Origin: PSRF01 sp035457105
Lineage (GTDB): Bacteria > Acidobacteriota > Blastocatellia > Pyrinomonadales > Pyrinomonadaceae
Length of the DNA stretch: 8,408 nt
Direction: 5' to 3'
Assembly: GCA_035457105.1 (NCBI GenBank)
Contig: DATIBX010000473.1
Coordinates: 1-8,408 of the forward strand
The translations under genes and the position numbers were made by a program. The notes beneath the pieces are model-generated. The model was not told the origin of the DNA and made no database searches. It was given only the letters and a program-made list of their open reading frames with translations. Positions 1 through 5,894 of this stretch are shown in pieces; position 1 is the first letter of the stretch, and each line of letters begins with the position of its first letter.

Positions 1-479
1 GCATCAAAGTTGTTAAAGGGACCAATAAAAGTTTGGGTGAATCCCGGAAAGGTTCCGGGCTGAAAACCGAGCGCTGCGAGATTCTCAGTGATGCTGGCTT
101 GATATGAATTACCGTCGATATTCGGAAGCAATCCGGAACGCGCTTGCTGCCTGATCCCAGAAGCTTCTCGTCTCTGCTCCTGCGCTAACAATGTCGCAAG
201 ATTGTTGGCGAGAGCCAGATCGATGGCCGCACTTAATGAGAGTTGCGCTGGCCCTGGAGTAATTCTGGCAGCACCTGGAAGTTGTGTCTGGGGTTGAGTA
301 AGCGGACTACCTGTCAGTGAGGTATCGCCTCGAACCGAGGTTGTGCGACTGGTAGCATCAGCGCGCGGTTGAATCTGCGCTTCCGCTATGGATACAAAAG
401 CTAAACAACAGATAAAAAGCTTACAAAATAGAAAAGGCAACCATGTAAGGTTGCGCTGGTGTACCGTCGTCCGGCCCAT
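1..479 (-). CDS. TolC-family outer-membrane efflux protein, N-terminal part (runs off left edge)
   Basis: This reading frame is open from an ATG at 477-479 to the window edge: 159 full codons plus two bases, so the C-terminal part is missing. Residues 1-34 look like a Sec signal peptide: a basic start, a long hydrophobic stretch around LPFLFCKLFICCLAFVSIAEA, and a likely cut after AEA at 34. A Ser/Thr/Gln/Pro-rich linker follows (about 35-78). From about residue 79 the text LSLSAAIDLALANN, then REASGIRQQARSGLLPNIDG, matches the first helix of the OEP repeat of TolC-like channels. These form outer-membrane and periplasmic exit ducts for RND pumps or type I secretion. A purine-rich GAAGGGGAT lies about 11 nt upstream of the start. 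The partner pump genes are not in the window, so substrate and system are unknown. The family call is firm; a closer assignment is not possible. Confidence 0.85.
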   Translation of the reverse strand, partial: MGRTTVHQRNLTWLPFLFCKLFICCLAFVSIAEAQIQPRADATSRTTSVRGDTSLTGSPLTQPQTQLPGAARITPGPAQLSLSAAIDLALANNLATLLAQEQRREASGIRQQARSGLLPNIDGNSYQASITENLAALGFQPGTFPGFTQTFIGPFNNFD

Positions 480-655
480 CCTAACTAATCCCCTTCAGTT
501 CCGTTTTTCAACGTAAACCCGATATTTGTCAAAACTGTCGCTTCAGGGGACTGAACTGACAACTGGCTAACCAAACTACTGGGAGGCATGATTTTTGGTT
601 CGAGTTGCCAGATTAAATCATCACGGTCCAAGTTTCAATGCGTCACGACGGCCTC

Positions 656-766
656 CGCGTCTCTCTGCCGTTCACTGCGTCACTCTGCGACTTAAGTTCC
701 TCTTAGCGCTCCTCAAAATGGCAAGAGTTTTAAACCCGAGTGACACAGTGAACACACGGAGACGCG
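656..766. repeat. Degenerate inverted repeat A
   Basis: The left arm (656-687, starting CGCGTCTCTCTGCCGTTCAC) pairs with the right arm (737-766, ending GGAGACGCG). Shared blocks include CGCGTCTC, TTCACTG and GTCACTC, separated by short mismatched stretches, around a 49-nt loop. The CTCTG/TTCACTG wording resembles a class of dispersed intergenic repeats seen in many environmental bacterial genomes. It may be a decayed palindromic element, or an RNA hairpin downstream of the 1056-3827 gene. No mobile-element gene is nearby. Confidence 0.55.
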
Positions 767-829
767 AAGATTATGAATTGCTGTTGAGGATGATAGGTGT
801 ATCGCAAATAACTTCAGTTCGAAAACCTT

Positions 830-927
830 CTCTGAGTAACCTTTGTGGACTCGGTGTCTTTGTGGTGAGGGTCTACTTAGCATTTTGCCCACCACAGAGG
901 CTCAGAGAACAGAAAGGTTGCACAGAG
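830..927. repeat. Degenerate inverted repeat B
   Basis: The left arm (830-870; blocks CTCTG, AACCTTT, TGTGGTG) is matched by the reverse complement of the right arm (889-927; CACCACA, AAAGGTT, CAGAG), with a loop of about 18 nt. The arms are imperfect in the middle. The wording (GTCTTTGTGGTGAGG and its complement) resembles repeat A, so both may derive from one dispersed family. It lies about 130 nt past the stop of the minus-strand gene ending at 1056 and could act in 3'-end formation, though no T-run accompanies it. Confidence 0.55.
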
Positions 928-1055
928 TAAACCAAACCAAGGTCATGGGCAGACACCTTTCGCGACAAGATTATGAAGACTCGATCCCGTTGGCTGAATT
1001 CTTGAAACGGAGGACGGCAAAGGGCAGTTGTTACGGATGGGACGGATATTTTGTT

Positions 1056-3827
1056 CTACTTTGTCCTCAGCTCGACTACAGCAATCCCACCCGGCGCCAA
1101 TCTCAATCGCACCGACACACCCTGGTTCATGGGAGTCACACTCAGAATCTCATTGGAGACCCAATCGCTTGCCTTAACGATCTTCTGATCACTCAAGCTC
1201 AGCGAGATATCAACATACGCACTCCGATCGACTTTTGCCATTCCCTGCTGTTCCTTGAAGACTCCGTTATTGTTGATCAGAGTAACAACCCAACCAGCAT
1301 CAGTGGCATTGATCAAGTGTTCCACATCGCCATCGACTTTCACCGGACTAACATTCGCGAAGATGTGTGACAGCACGTGGGCAGCAAAAGGAGTAACCCG
1401 TTCATCCACGCCTAGTAAATCAGGCAAGGCAAACAAAACAACATTCCCTTTGCCAACCCGATTGATTGTTACGAGTGGATCACCATCAGGAGTTGTTACG
1501 AGATTGGAAGCCCCTTTGACTCGTACCTTGTCGTAGCGAAATACTTGACCCTTCAAATCCTGGACAGGTTCTTCGGCAAGACACTTTGCGGAGTCTGCTT
1601 CGCCAGTGCTGTTGGTAAAGTGAACTCCCAAGAACGACTCAGGCAGTCCGCGAACTTGCGCCGAATTCATAACAACCGTTCCGCCTTTGCGGACATAATC
1701 CTGAATTAGATTGATCCACTCCTGGTTCCACTCTATTCGGCCGCCAACAACGATGGCTCGATAAGAGTTCACAACATTTTCGATCCGAGGCTTTGGGCCA
1801 GAGGTCGTGAGAACATCAAATATGTCCCCAAAGATGCCGCTGATAAATGGTTGACGATCGGCAATCGCAGGTTCGCCCTCAACAACAGGGCCCGGAAAAT
1901 ATGCAACGCCAAAAAGTTCACGCAGAGCGCGGTCTGACTTATCAAGTTGCGACACTTCAAACGGCCATTGCGGATAATCCGTCAACTCAAAACCGTGGGC
2001 GGGATCAAGCAGGAACGCAACCGGAGTGTATGGCGTCCCGCGGTCAGGGTGTTTTTCTGCAAACTGCATGAATTCGTTGGTGATGCGACCTAACGGGTTT
2101 AGCTGAAAGGGATGTTCGCCTGGACCAGGCTTGAAGAACTGATCGTTTCCCTGTTCCAGGTAGATAGCCGACGCTCCTGACATGTAGTAAAGGAAGTAAC
2201 TCTTACGGTACCAGCTGAGCGATGGTCCCATCGTTGCGCCGTAGCGAGTGTGATAGAAATAATCTGGACCAGCGTAACTCATGGCCTTGGTAAAACTGGT
2301 CGCCGTGTCCCCGAAATTGGGAGCATGGTAGTACAGAAAAGCGCCTCCGAACTGACGCGCCGCACCGCGCGTGAAGGCGATCCGCATTCCTGTCATTGGC
2401 ATTACTGCCGCCGTCTCCATACCGAGTAGTCTGACTCCCCACTCAGAGAGGGGATGAGCGAACGAAGTACTGGAAGTCGATTGAGCGGGTATCAACTTGT
2501 CCCACATCGGTCCGGTGTCCACATGAAATAGCTGCTGCCATTTTCTTGCCAACGCATTCGTGTAAAAGACGCGATGCGCTTCAAGCAATTCGCTTCTCGA
2601 CATCGAACCTGAAATCTTTAACTCCGATGGCGCATAATCCCAGACGTATCCGACACTCTCGCCAGATATCCAACCAAGAAACTGGTCCTTGAATTCTCCG
2701 TGCAACATATTCCAGACGGCCTGGCCTTCTTCAGGGCTCATACGGGCACTTGCATAGTTTATGAGAATGGCAAACGGACTTTTTGTGAGTCTCAAATAAC
2801 GAACGAGGGCGCTCTGTTCCTTGAAGAGCTCAGGCACCTGGTTGAGATAGACCACCGGCACGACGAGTTTTGAGTCAAACAGCGGAACCTCTTTCACTCC
2901 CTTGTAACGTTCTTCAAATTGCGCGGCCGTTTCGGCGTTGAAAGGATAAAGGGGTCTTTCAGCTTCAGGTTTGTCGTAGAGAGTCCAAAACTCCTTGGCG
3001 ATGTTCCAGGGCATTAGGAAATCCCGGTTAGCAACTTTAGGTCTTAACCAGCTTTCCGGGACTCGCTGAGAATCATTTTGCACGAAAGACTTCAGAGGGA
3101 CGCGCGAAGCCGACCAATCCCTCAAGTAGCGCATTGCCGCAAAGTCAGGCTTCTGCCGTCCCACCGGTACGTAATCGAGATTGTTTGTGATAACAAAACA
3201 GTCGATGTGTCTTCTGGCTGCGGCAGGCTTTTTAATCTCGAGCGAGACTCGTGCTGGTCCTTTAACCAGAGTTGTGTCAGTGCTGTCCCAGGCAAACGCC
3301 CAACCCCAGTACATACTCACTTCATCGTGAGGATCGATGATGTCTTTTACTCCGAACTCATGCTGAAAGACCTGTTGGCCGTTTTGCGATATGGTGACTT
3401 GGAAATTCTCGCTCTTGTTGGCCCAATCAGCATATCGGATCCAAAAACGGTATTGGCCCGCACGCGGGACTTCCAGGTCTTGATAGATCGAAGCATTGGT
3501 TTCGTTAGCGCTGGCGGCTGCTGAGTTCCATTCACTCTCGCCGCCCTGGGTCCATTCGGCGGAAACACCTGGTCCATTCATGCCCCAACCAGGTGATTTT
3601 TCTTTTGGCAATTCCAGGTATGAGGGATTGAGGATTGGTTCGCCAAGCTTGCCCGTCGTGAAGCCACGCATATTCTCAGCTTCGTACCACAGGTATTCGG
3701 CAAGAGCAGGAGACGTCGAATTAGATCGAAGTTTTGGAGATAGTGATGACGGCAGGTGCCCGAGGCCAACCAGTTGATGTCCTGCGATTAATAGGATTGT
3801 ACAGGTTACGAAGGCGACTAACCGCAT
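1056..3827 (-). CDS. Secreted multidomain glycoside-hydrolase-like protein (putative)
   Basis: The product is 923 aa. Residues 1-23 form a hydrophobic signal segment (MRLVAFVTCTILLIAGHQLV), so export is likely. About 45-215 looks like a galactose-binding/CBM-type beta-sandwich: an early WYEAEN and GQYRFWIRYADW, typical of carbohydrate-binding modules. About 225-600 may be a TIM-barrel catalytic domain; GWISGES (Glu390) and SAIYLEQG (Glu558) sit where clan GH-A enzymes keep acid/base and nucleophile, but this assignment is inference. About 600-830 resembles the Rossmann/GATase-like domain of GH42 beta-galactosidases (YRAIVVGG, YVRKGGTVVM, GKGNVVLFALPD). About 830-923 is a C-terminal beta domain. 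The start is fixed by an in-frame TAA directly before the ATG; no Shine-Dalgarno is visible. It lies 56 bp downstream of the hemQ-like gene and may be co-transcribed with it. Substrate and exact GH family are unknown. Confidence 0.7.
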   Translation of the reverse strand: MRLVAFVTCTILLIAGHQLVGLGHLPSSLSPKLRSNSTSPALAEYLWYEAENMRGFTTGKLGEPILNPSYLELPKEKSPGWGMNGPGVSAEWTQGGESEWNSAAASANETNASIYQDLEVPRAGQYRFWIRYADWANKSENFQVTISQNGQQVFQHEFGVKDIIDPHDEVSMYWGWAFAWDSTDTTLVKGPARVSLEIKKPAAARRHIDCFVITNNLDYVPVGRQKPDFAAMRYLRDWSASRVPLKSFVQNDSQRVPESWLRPKVANRDFLMPWNIAKEFWTLYDKPEAERPLYPFNAETAAQFEERYKGVKEVPLFDSKLVVPVVYLNQVPELFKEQSALVRYLRLTKSPFAILINYASARMSPEEGQAVWNMLHGEFKDQFLGWISGESVGYVWDYAPSELKISGSMSRSELLEAHRVFYTNALARKWQQLFHVDTGPMWDKLIPAQSTSSTSFAHPLSEWGVRLLGMETAAVMPMTGMRIAFTRGAARQFGGAFLYYHAPNFGDTATSFTKAMSYAGPDYFYHTRYGATMGPSLSWYRKSYFLYYMSGASAIYLEQGNDQFFKPGPGEHPFQLNPLGRITNEFMQFAEKHPDRGTPYTPVAFLLDPAHGFELTDYPQWPFEVSQLDKSDRALRELFGVAYFPGPVVEGEPAIADRQPFISGIFGDIFDVLTTSGPKPRIENVVNSYRAIVVGGRIEWNQEWINLIQDYVRKGGTVVMNSAQVRGLPESFLGVHFTNSTGEADSAKCLAEEPVQDLKGQVFRYDKVRVKGASNLVTTPDGDPLVTINRVGKGNVVLFALPDLLGVDERVTPFAAHVLSHIFANVSPVKVDGDVEHLINATDAGWVVTLINNNGVFKEQQGMAKVDRSAYVDISLSLSDQKIVKASDWVSNEILSVTPMNQGVSVRLRLAPGGIAVVELRTK

Positions 3828-3883
3828 TTAGGGAATCGCGGAACAACAGGTCCAACATGTCCTATCGTTCGTGTTCTTCTCGT

Positions 3884-4651
3884 TCACCCAAGCGAGTCCA
3901 GGCACTCGTGTAGGGTGCGCTGGCGGCAGGTGAACATCGGAGTGTCGCGCAAGGTGTACGAACTGGCTTTTGTCTCTCTCAACTCCTGGACCAGATCGAG
4001 GAAGTCAGCTGGATGATCAGTCTCAAACGCAACGACAAACTCCTGGTCGTCAAGGCCGAAAGAATAGGTGGTATGCAGTTTAACTGAGCGATACTTGGAG
4101 CCAATTCGGATGTGTTCGTCCATCATCTCCTGCCGCTGTTCAGCGGAACGTGTATACCACTCCCGCGTTTTGACAAACGGATACACAAACAAATATTGAG
4201 ACTTGCCCGGAATGATGTGTAAGCGATCCTCCACGTGATCAGGATTGTCTTTATCAATGTACATCGACCGCTTTGTCATCGACAGGAACGATTGACTCGG
4301 CTCGATGTATTTAGCCATTTCCGTCTTATTGAGACGAGCGGTCATCTCTTGAAACGGCTCCAGTTCGTATCCGATGCGCCAGATCATGAAATCGACATTA
4401 GTTCGGAGGCCAATCGTCGAGTAGCAATGCATTAACAGCGAACTGCGAAACTCATCTACAGTTTTGACGAACTGGTCCTTGCAGTGCCGCTTCTCTGTAT
4501 CGGAAAGGAGACGCCAATCCGGACGGGCGTGATAAAACGTAAAGTTAACAAATTGTCGGGGAAGCTTAGCCTTTTGCTCTTCGACCTCCTGGGACGTAGG
4601 GGCGAGGCGAAGAGAACCTCTGGGATTGACTTGTTCCTTGTCGCTAACCAT
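3884..4651 (-). CDS. hemQ: HemQ/chlorite-dismutase-family protein, probable coproheme decarboxylase
   Basis: The product is 255 aa, a normal length for the family, with no signal peptide, so cytoplasmic. Family members of this type decarboxylate Fe-coproporphyrin III to heme b, the last step of the coproporphyrin-dependent heme route. The C-terminal half is diagnostic: YLFVYPFVKTREWY contains Tyr157, the position of the catalytic Tyr (Listeria Tyr147), and Lys161 four residues on. MMDEHIRIGSKY supplies His180, the proximal heme ligand (Listeria His174). TTYSFGLDDQEFVVAFE and LRDTPMFT follow. By ungapped register the distal residue is His193, where Listeria has Gln187 and true chlorite dismutases have Arg; this argues against chlorite dismutation. 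A GAGG lies 8 nt before the ATG and sets the start. It is divergent from a cytochrome c gene, a possible heme consumer. Residue equivalences are from memory. Confidence 0.88.
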   Translation of the reverse strand: MVSDKEQVNPRGSLRLAPTSQEVEEQKAKLPRQFVNFTFYHARPDWRLLSDTEKRHCKDQFVKTVDEFRSSLLMHCYSTIGLRTNVDFMIWRIGYELEPFQEMTARLNKTEMAKYIEPSQSFLSMTKRSMYIDKDNPDHVEDRLHIIPGKSQYLFVYPFVKTREWYTRSAEQRQEMMDEHIRIGSKYRSVKLHTTYSFGLDDQEFVVAFETDHPADFLDLVQELRETKASSYTLRDTPMFTCRQRTLHECLDSLG

Positions 4652-4722
4652 CTCATTTACCTCAAAAAATTCGGATTTCGGACGATTGTCTGACCTGGAA
4701 TGACTTCCGCGAATGCCTTGTT

Positions 4723-4751
4723 ATTCTGCCCAGTCTCTATGCCGATTGCAA
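4723..4751 (-). promoter_or_regulatory. Candidate sigma70-like promoter for the hemQ-like gene
   Basis: On the minus strand TTGCAA (4746-4751) is followed after 17 nt by CAGAAT (4723-4728), each matching 4 of 6 consensus positions. Transcription would begin near 4716, leaving a leader of about 65 nt before the ATG at 4651. The match is weak and rests on spacing and position only. Confidence 0.28.
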
Positions 4752-4839
4752 CCGCGCAAGAAAAAGGAAGAAAGCCCGCGTGAGCTCCGTCTTATTGGTT
4801 GCGAAGGCTCTAAAAAGTCATCCGCTTTGCTAAGTCCTT

Positions 4840-4870
4840 GAAAATCGCCATACGTGCCCGGCGGATTTTC
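4840..4870. promoter_or_regulatory. Operator-like inverted repeat upstream of cytochrome c gene
   Basis: GAAAATCGCC (4840-4849) is mirrored by GGCGGATTTTC (4860-4870): ten paired positions with one bulged G, around a 10-nt centre. The dyad centre (about 4855) falls on the -35 position expected for the extended -10 at 4874-4882, so a bound regulator could activate or block that promoter. No T-run follows, so it is unlikely to be a terminator. Function is inferred from position and symmetry only. Confidence 0.4.
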
Positions 4871-4873
4871 TAT

Positions 4874-4882
4874 TGCTATACT
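4874..4882 (+). promoter_or_regulatory. Candidate extended -10 promoter element for cytochrome c gene
   Basis: TGCTATACT fits the extended -10 pattern TGnTATAAT, with TATACT matching 5 of 6. The -35 position at 17-bp spacing (4854-4859, GTGCCC) is poor, which suits an extended -10 promoter or one that needs an activator. Transcription would start near 4889, about 38 nt before the chosen ATG. Confidence 0.42.
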
Positions 4883-4926
4883 CCCACGGCTTTTTAAATC
4901 GAGGCTCTACCACGGAGAGAATGTTG

Positions 4927-5337
4927 ATGAAACTCATCGCGATCGGAATTGGATGCGCTTTAGTGACACTAACCTTTTTGGCCTGTAATAACAATGCGCC
5001 ATCGAACACGGCGGCTAGTGATCCGGCAGCCACAAACTCAGCCGGAGCAAATTCGACCGCTCCCAACCCCGAGCTGGCATCCGCTCGAACCAACTACGAG
5101 AAGAACTGCACTGGCTGCCACGGGCCGAAAGCTGAAGGTGGAACAGCCAAAGTAAACAACAAGCAAATAAAGGTTCCCTCACTTAAATCGGACCGCGCGA
5201 TGAAGCACGATGATCAGCGACTGACCGAGACCATAACTAACGGCGAAGAAGAGATGCCGTCGTTTAAAGACAAACTAAAGGCACAAGATATTGCTGATCT
5301 GGTGAAGTTGATCCGAAAGGACTTCCAGGGAAAATAA
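4927..5337 (+). CDS. Small lipoprotein cytochrome c (single heme, class I)
   Basis: The product is 136 aa from the ATG at 4927. That start places GGAG (4914-4917) 9 nt upstream and gives a clean signal sequence, MKLIAIGIGCALVTLTFLAC. An ATG at 4921 is an equal-frame alternative with poor SD spacing. Frames opening at 4873 would put the signal peptide internally and start above the expected transcription start. Cys20 is a probable lipobox cysteine (FLAC; the -3 Phe is not ideal), so the protein is likely membrane-anchored on the periplasmic side. A low-complexity Asn/Ala/Ser/Thr linker spans about 21-50. Residues 61-65, CTGCH, are the covalent heme site and His65 the axial ligand. Met110 in EEMPSF is the likely second ligand, followed by the usual C-terminal helix DIADLVKLIRKDF. 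It is probably an electron shuttle; the partner oxidase or dehydrogenase is not in the window. Confidence 0.88.
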   Translation: MKLIAIGIGCALVTLTFLACNNNAPSNTAASDPAATNSAGANSTAPNPELASARTNYEKNCTGCHGPKAEGGTAKVNNKQIKVPSLKSDRAMKHDDQRLTETITNGEEEMPSFKDKLKAQDIADLVKLIRKDFQGK

Positions 5338-5428
5338 AGGGTTCACTCTCGCCGTGGGTTAAATCTATCTAATTTGTCCGAGTTGGCTTTGCACAAAAAG
5401 TCGGTTTCTTCCGGAGGCTCAAGCTTAG

Positions 5429-5541
5429 CAGTACAGTACCGCCGAGCGCAGCGACCGGATGCCACATCGATCCCCAATGTGATTTTCACGATCACTTTGT
5501 TGGGTGTGGCATCCGGTCGCAGCGCTCGCGGTACTGTACTG
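5429..5541. repeat. REP/MITE-like long palindrome
   Basis: The left arm 5429-5466 (CAGTACAGTACCGC then GCGACCGGATGCCACA) and right arm 5505-5541 (TGTGGCATCCGGTCGC then GCGGTACTGTACTG) are complementary. The exceptions are one extra C in the left arm and one mismatch. The 38-nt centre has further pairing potential (CCCA...GTGAT against ATCAC...TGGG), so the whole 113 nt can fold as one long hairpin. No transposase or RAYT gene is nearby. The near-perfect arms suggest a recently active or selected element. Likely a dispersed genomic repeat; only this copy is visible here. Confidence 0.8.
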
Positions 5542-5583
5542 GCAGTATCGAAATGACAAATGATCGATGGCCAATGACCAATA

Positions 5584-5684
5584 ATTTGAGAATTATGATT
5601 TGATATTTGAGAATTTCCATTTCGCTACTCTGGCCGCAGCAACAAAATCAGTAATTCTCATTTATCAATTCATCATTCTCAAAT
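5584..5684. repeat. AT-rich inverted repeat with TTTGAGAATT motif
   Basis: The left arm 5584-5615 and right arm 5653-5684 are 32 nt each and match at 28 of 32 positions as inverted copies, around a 37-nt centre. The left arm contains GATTTGATATTTGAGAATT, which recurs with one change at 6752-6770 in the element beyond the ureohydrolase gene. It is therefore one family with the 6734-6854 element. It lies just upstream of the tRNA promoter candidate. Confidence 0.75.
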
Positions 5685-5718
5685 AGTCTTCCCTGCCGCT
5701 GTCGCAGACTCTCGCAGC

Positions 5719-5747
5719 TTTACGATTCCAGCATAAGCCTTTATATT
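5719..5747 (+). promoter_or_regulatory. Candidate promoter of tRNA-Arg
   Basis: TTTACG (5719-5724, 4 of 6) and TATATT (5742-5747, 5 of 6) are exactly 17 nt apart. The bases after the -10 (CACCGC) form a GC-rich discriminator of the kind typical for stringently controlled stable-RNA promoters. Transcription would start around 5753-5755, only a few bases before the mature tRNA 5' end at 5757. Confidence 0.45.
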
Positions 5748-5756
5748 CACCGCAGT

Positions 5757-5833
5757 GCACTCGTAGCTCAGTTGGATAGAGCGTCTGACTTCGAATCAGA
5801 AGGTCGCAGGTTCGAGCCCTGCCGGGTGCACCA
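5757..5833 (+). tRNA. tRNA-Arg(TCG)
   Basis: A complete 77-nt cloverleaf. The acceptor stem GCACTCG/CGGGTGC (5757-5763 with 5823-5829) has one T-G pair. The D arm is GCTC/GAGC. The anticodon stem TCTGA/TCAGA (5784-5788, 5796-5800) encloses loop CTTCGAA with anticodon TCG at 5791-5793, which reads CGA arginine codons. The T arm GCAGG/CCTGC (5806-5810, 5818-5822) has loop TTCGAGC. The discriminator is A5830, and CCA is encoded at 5831-5833. The reverse-strand open frame over this gene is the familiar antisense artefact of tRNA genes. It lies 61 nt before the ureohydrolase start with no clear terminator between. Confidence 0.97.
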
Positions 5834-5894
5834 AATTTCATAGGGGCCCTCAAAATTTTCCTTTCATTCTGTTTTTTGCCTTTAAGGACGACAC

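Larger units (their letters stand above)
480..1055. other. Intergenic region with two degenerate inverted repeats
   Basis: This 576-nt stretch separates two minus-strand genes. Open frames across it (for example 595-930) have composition unlike a protein and run through inverted repeats, so I do not call a gene. The part next to position 480 should hold the promoter of the TolC-like gene. A TTGACA-like hexamer can be read on the minus strand there, but it has no convincing -10 partner at normal spacing. The rest is occupied mainly by the two palindromic elements listed separately (656-766 and 830-927). Confidence 0.6.
5338..5756. other. Intergenic region with two palindromic elements
   Basis: This is 419 nt between the cytochrome c stop and the tRNA. 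It is filled mainly by two separate inverted-repeat elements (5429-5541 and 5584-5684), with a tRNA promoter candidate at its end. The open frame at 5374-5556 lies across the first palindrome and is not protein-like. No conventional hairpin-plus-T-run terminator for the cytochrome c gene is visible; the first palindrome is the best candidate for ending that transcript. Confidence 0.6.

Noticed and set aside
595..930. Open frame of 111 codons in the gap left of the secreted hydrolase gene
   Set aside because: It runs through two inverted repeats, has no ribosome-binding site and shows no protein-like pattern.
3884..4651. True chlorite dismutase
   Set aside because: The distal arginine required for chlorite chemistry is not at the expected position (His193), the protein has no signal peptide, and the Tyr/Lys pair of coproheme decarboxylases is present.
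4677..4694. Imperfect dyad TCGGAC/GTCTGA in the leader of the hemQ-like gene
   Set aside because: Six-base half-sites with a mismatch are expected by chance in a region this long.
4873..4926. Upstream in-frame start for the cytochrome c gene at 4873
   Set aside because: It overlaps the likely -10 element, lacks a Shine-Dalgarno, and would bury the lipoprotein signal sequence inside the protein.
5374..5556. Small plus-strand open frame of 60 codons
   Set aside because: It is contained almost entirely in the long palindrome; similar frames arise in REP-like repeats.
5665..5853. Minus-strand open frame of 62 codons (contains GRARTCDLLIRSQTLYPTEL)
   Set aside because: It is the antisense of the tRNA-Arg gene, a well-known spurious annotation.
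5834..5894. Possible terminator after tRNA-Arg (AGGGGCCCT and a T6 run)
   Set aside because: The palindrome is too short for a stable stem and the T-run is about 25 nt away, so I do not call a terminator.
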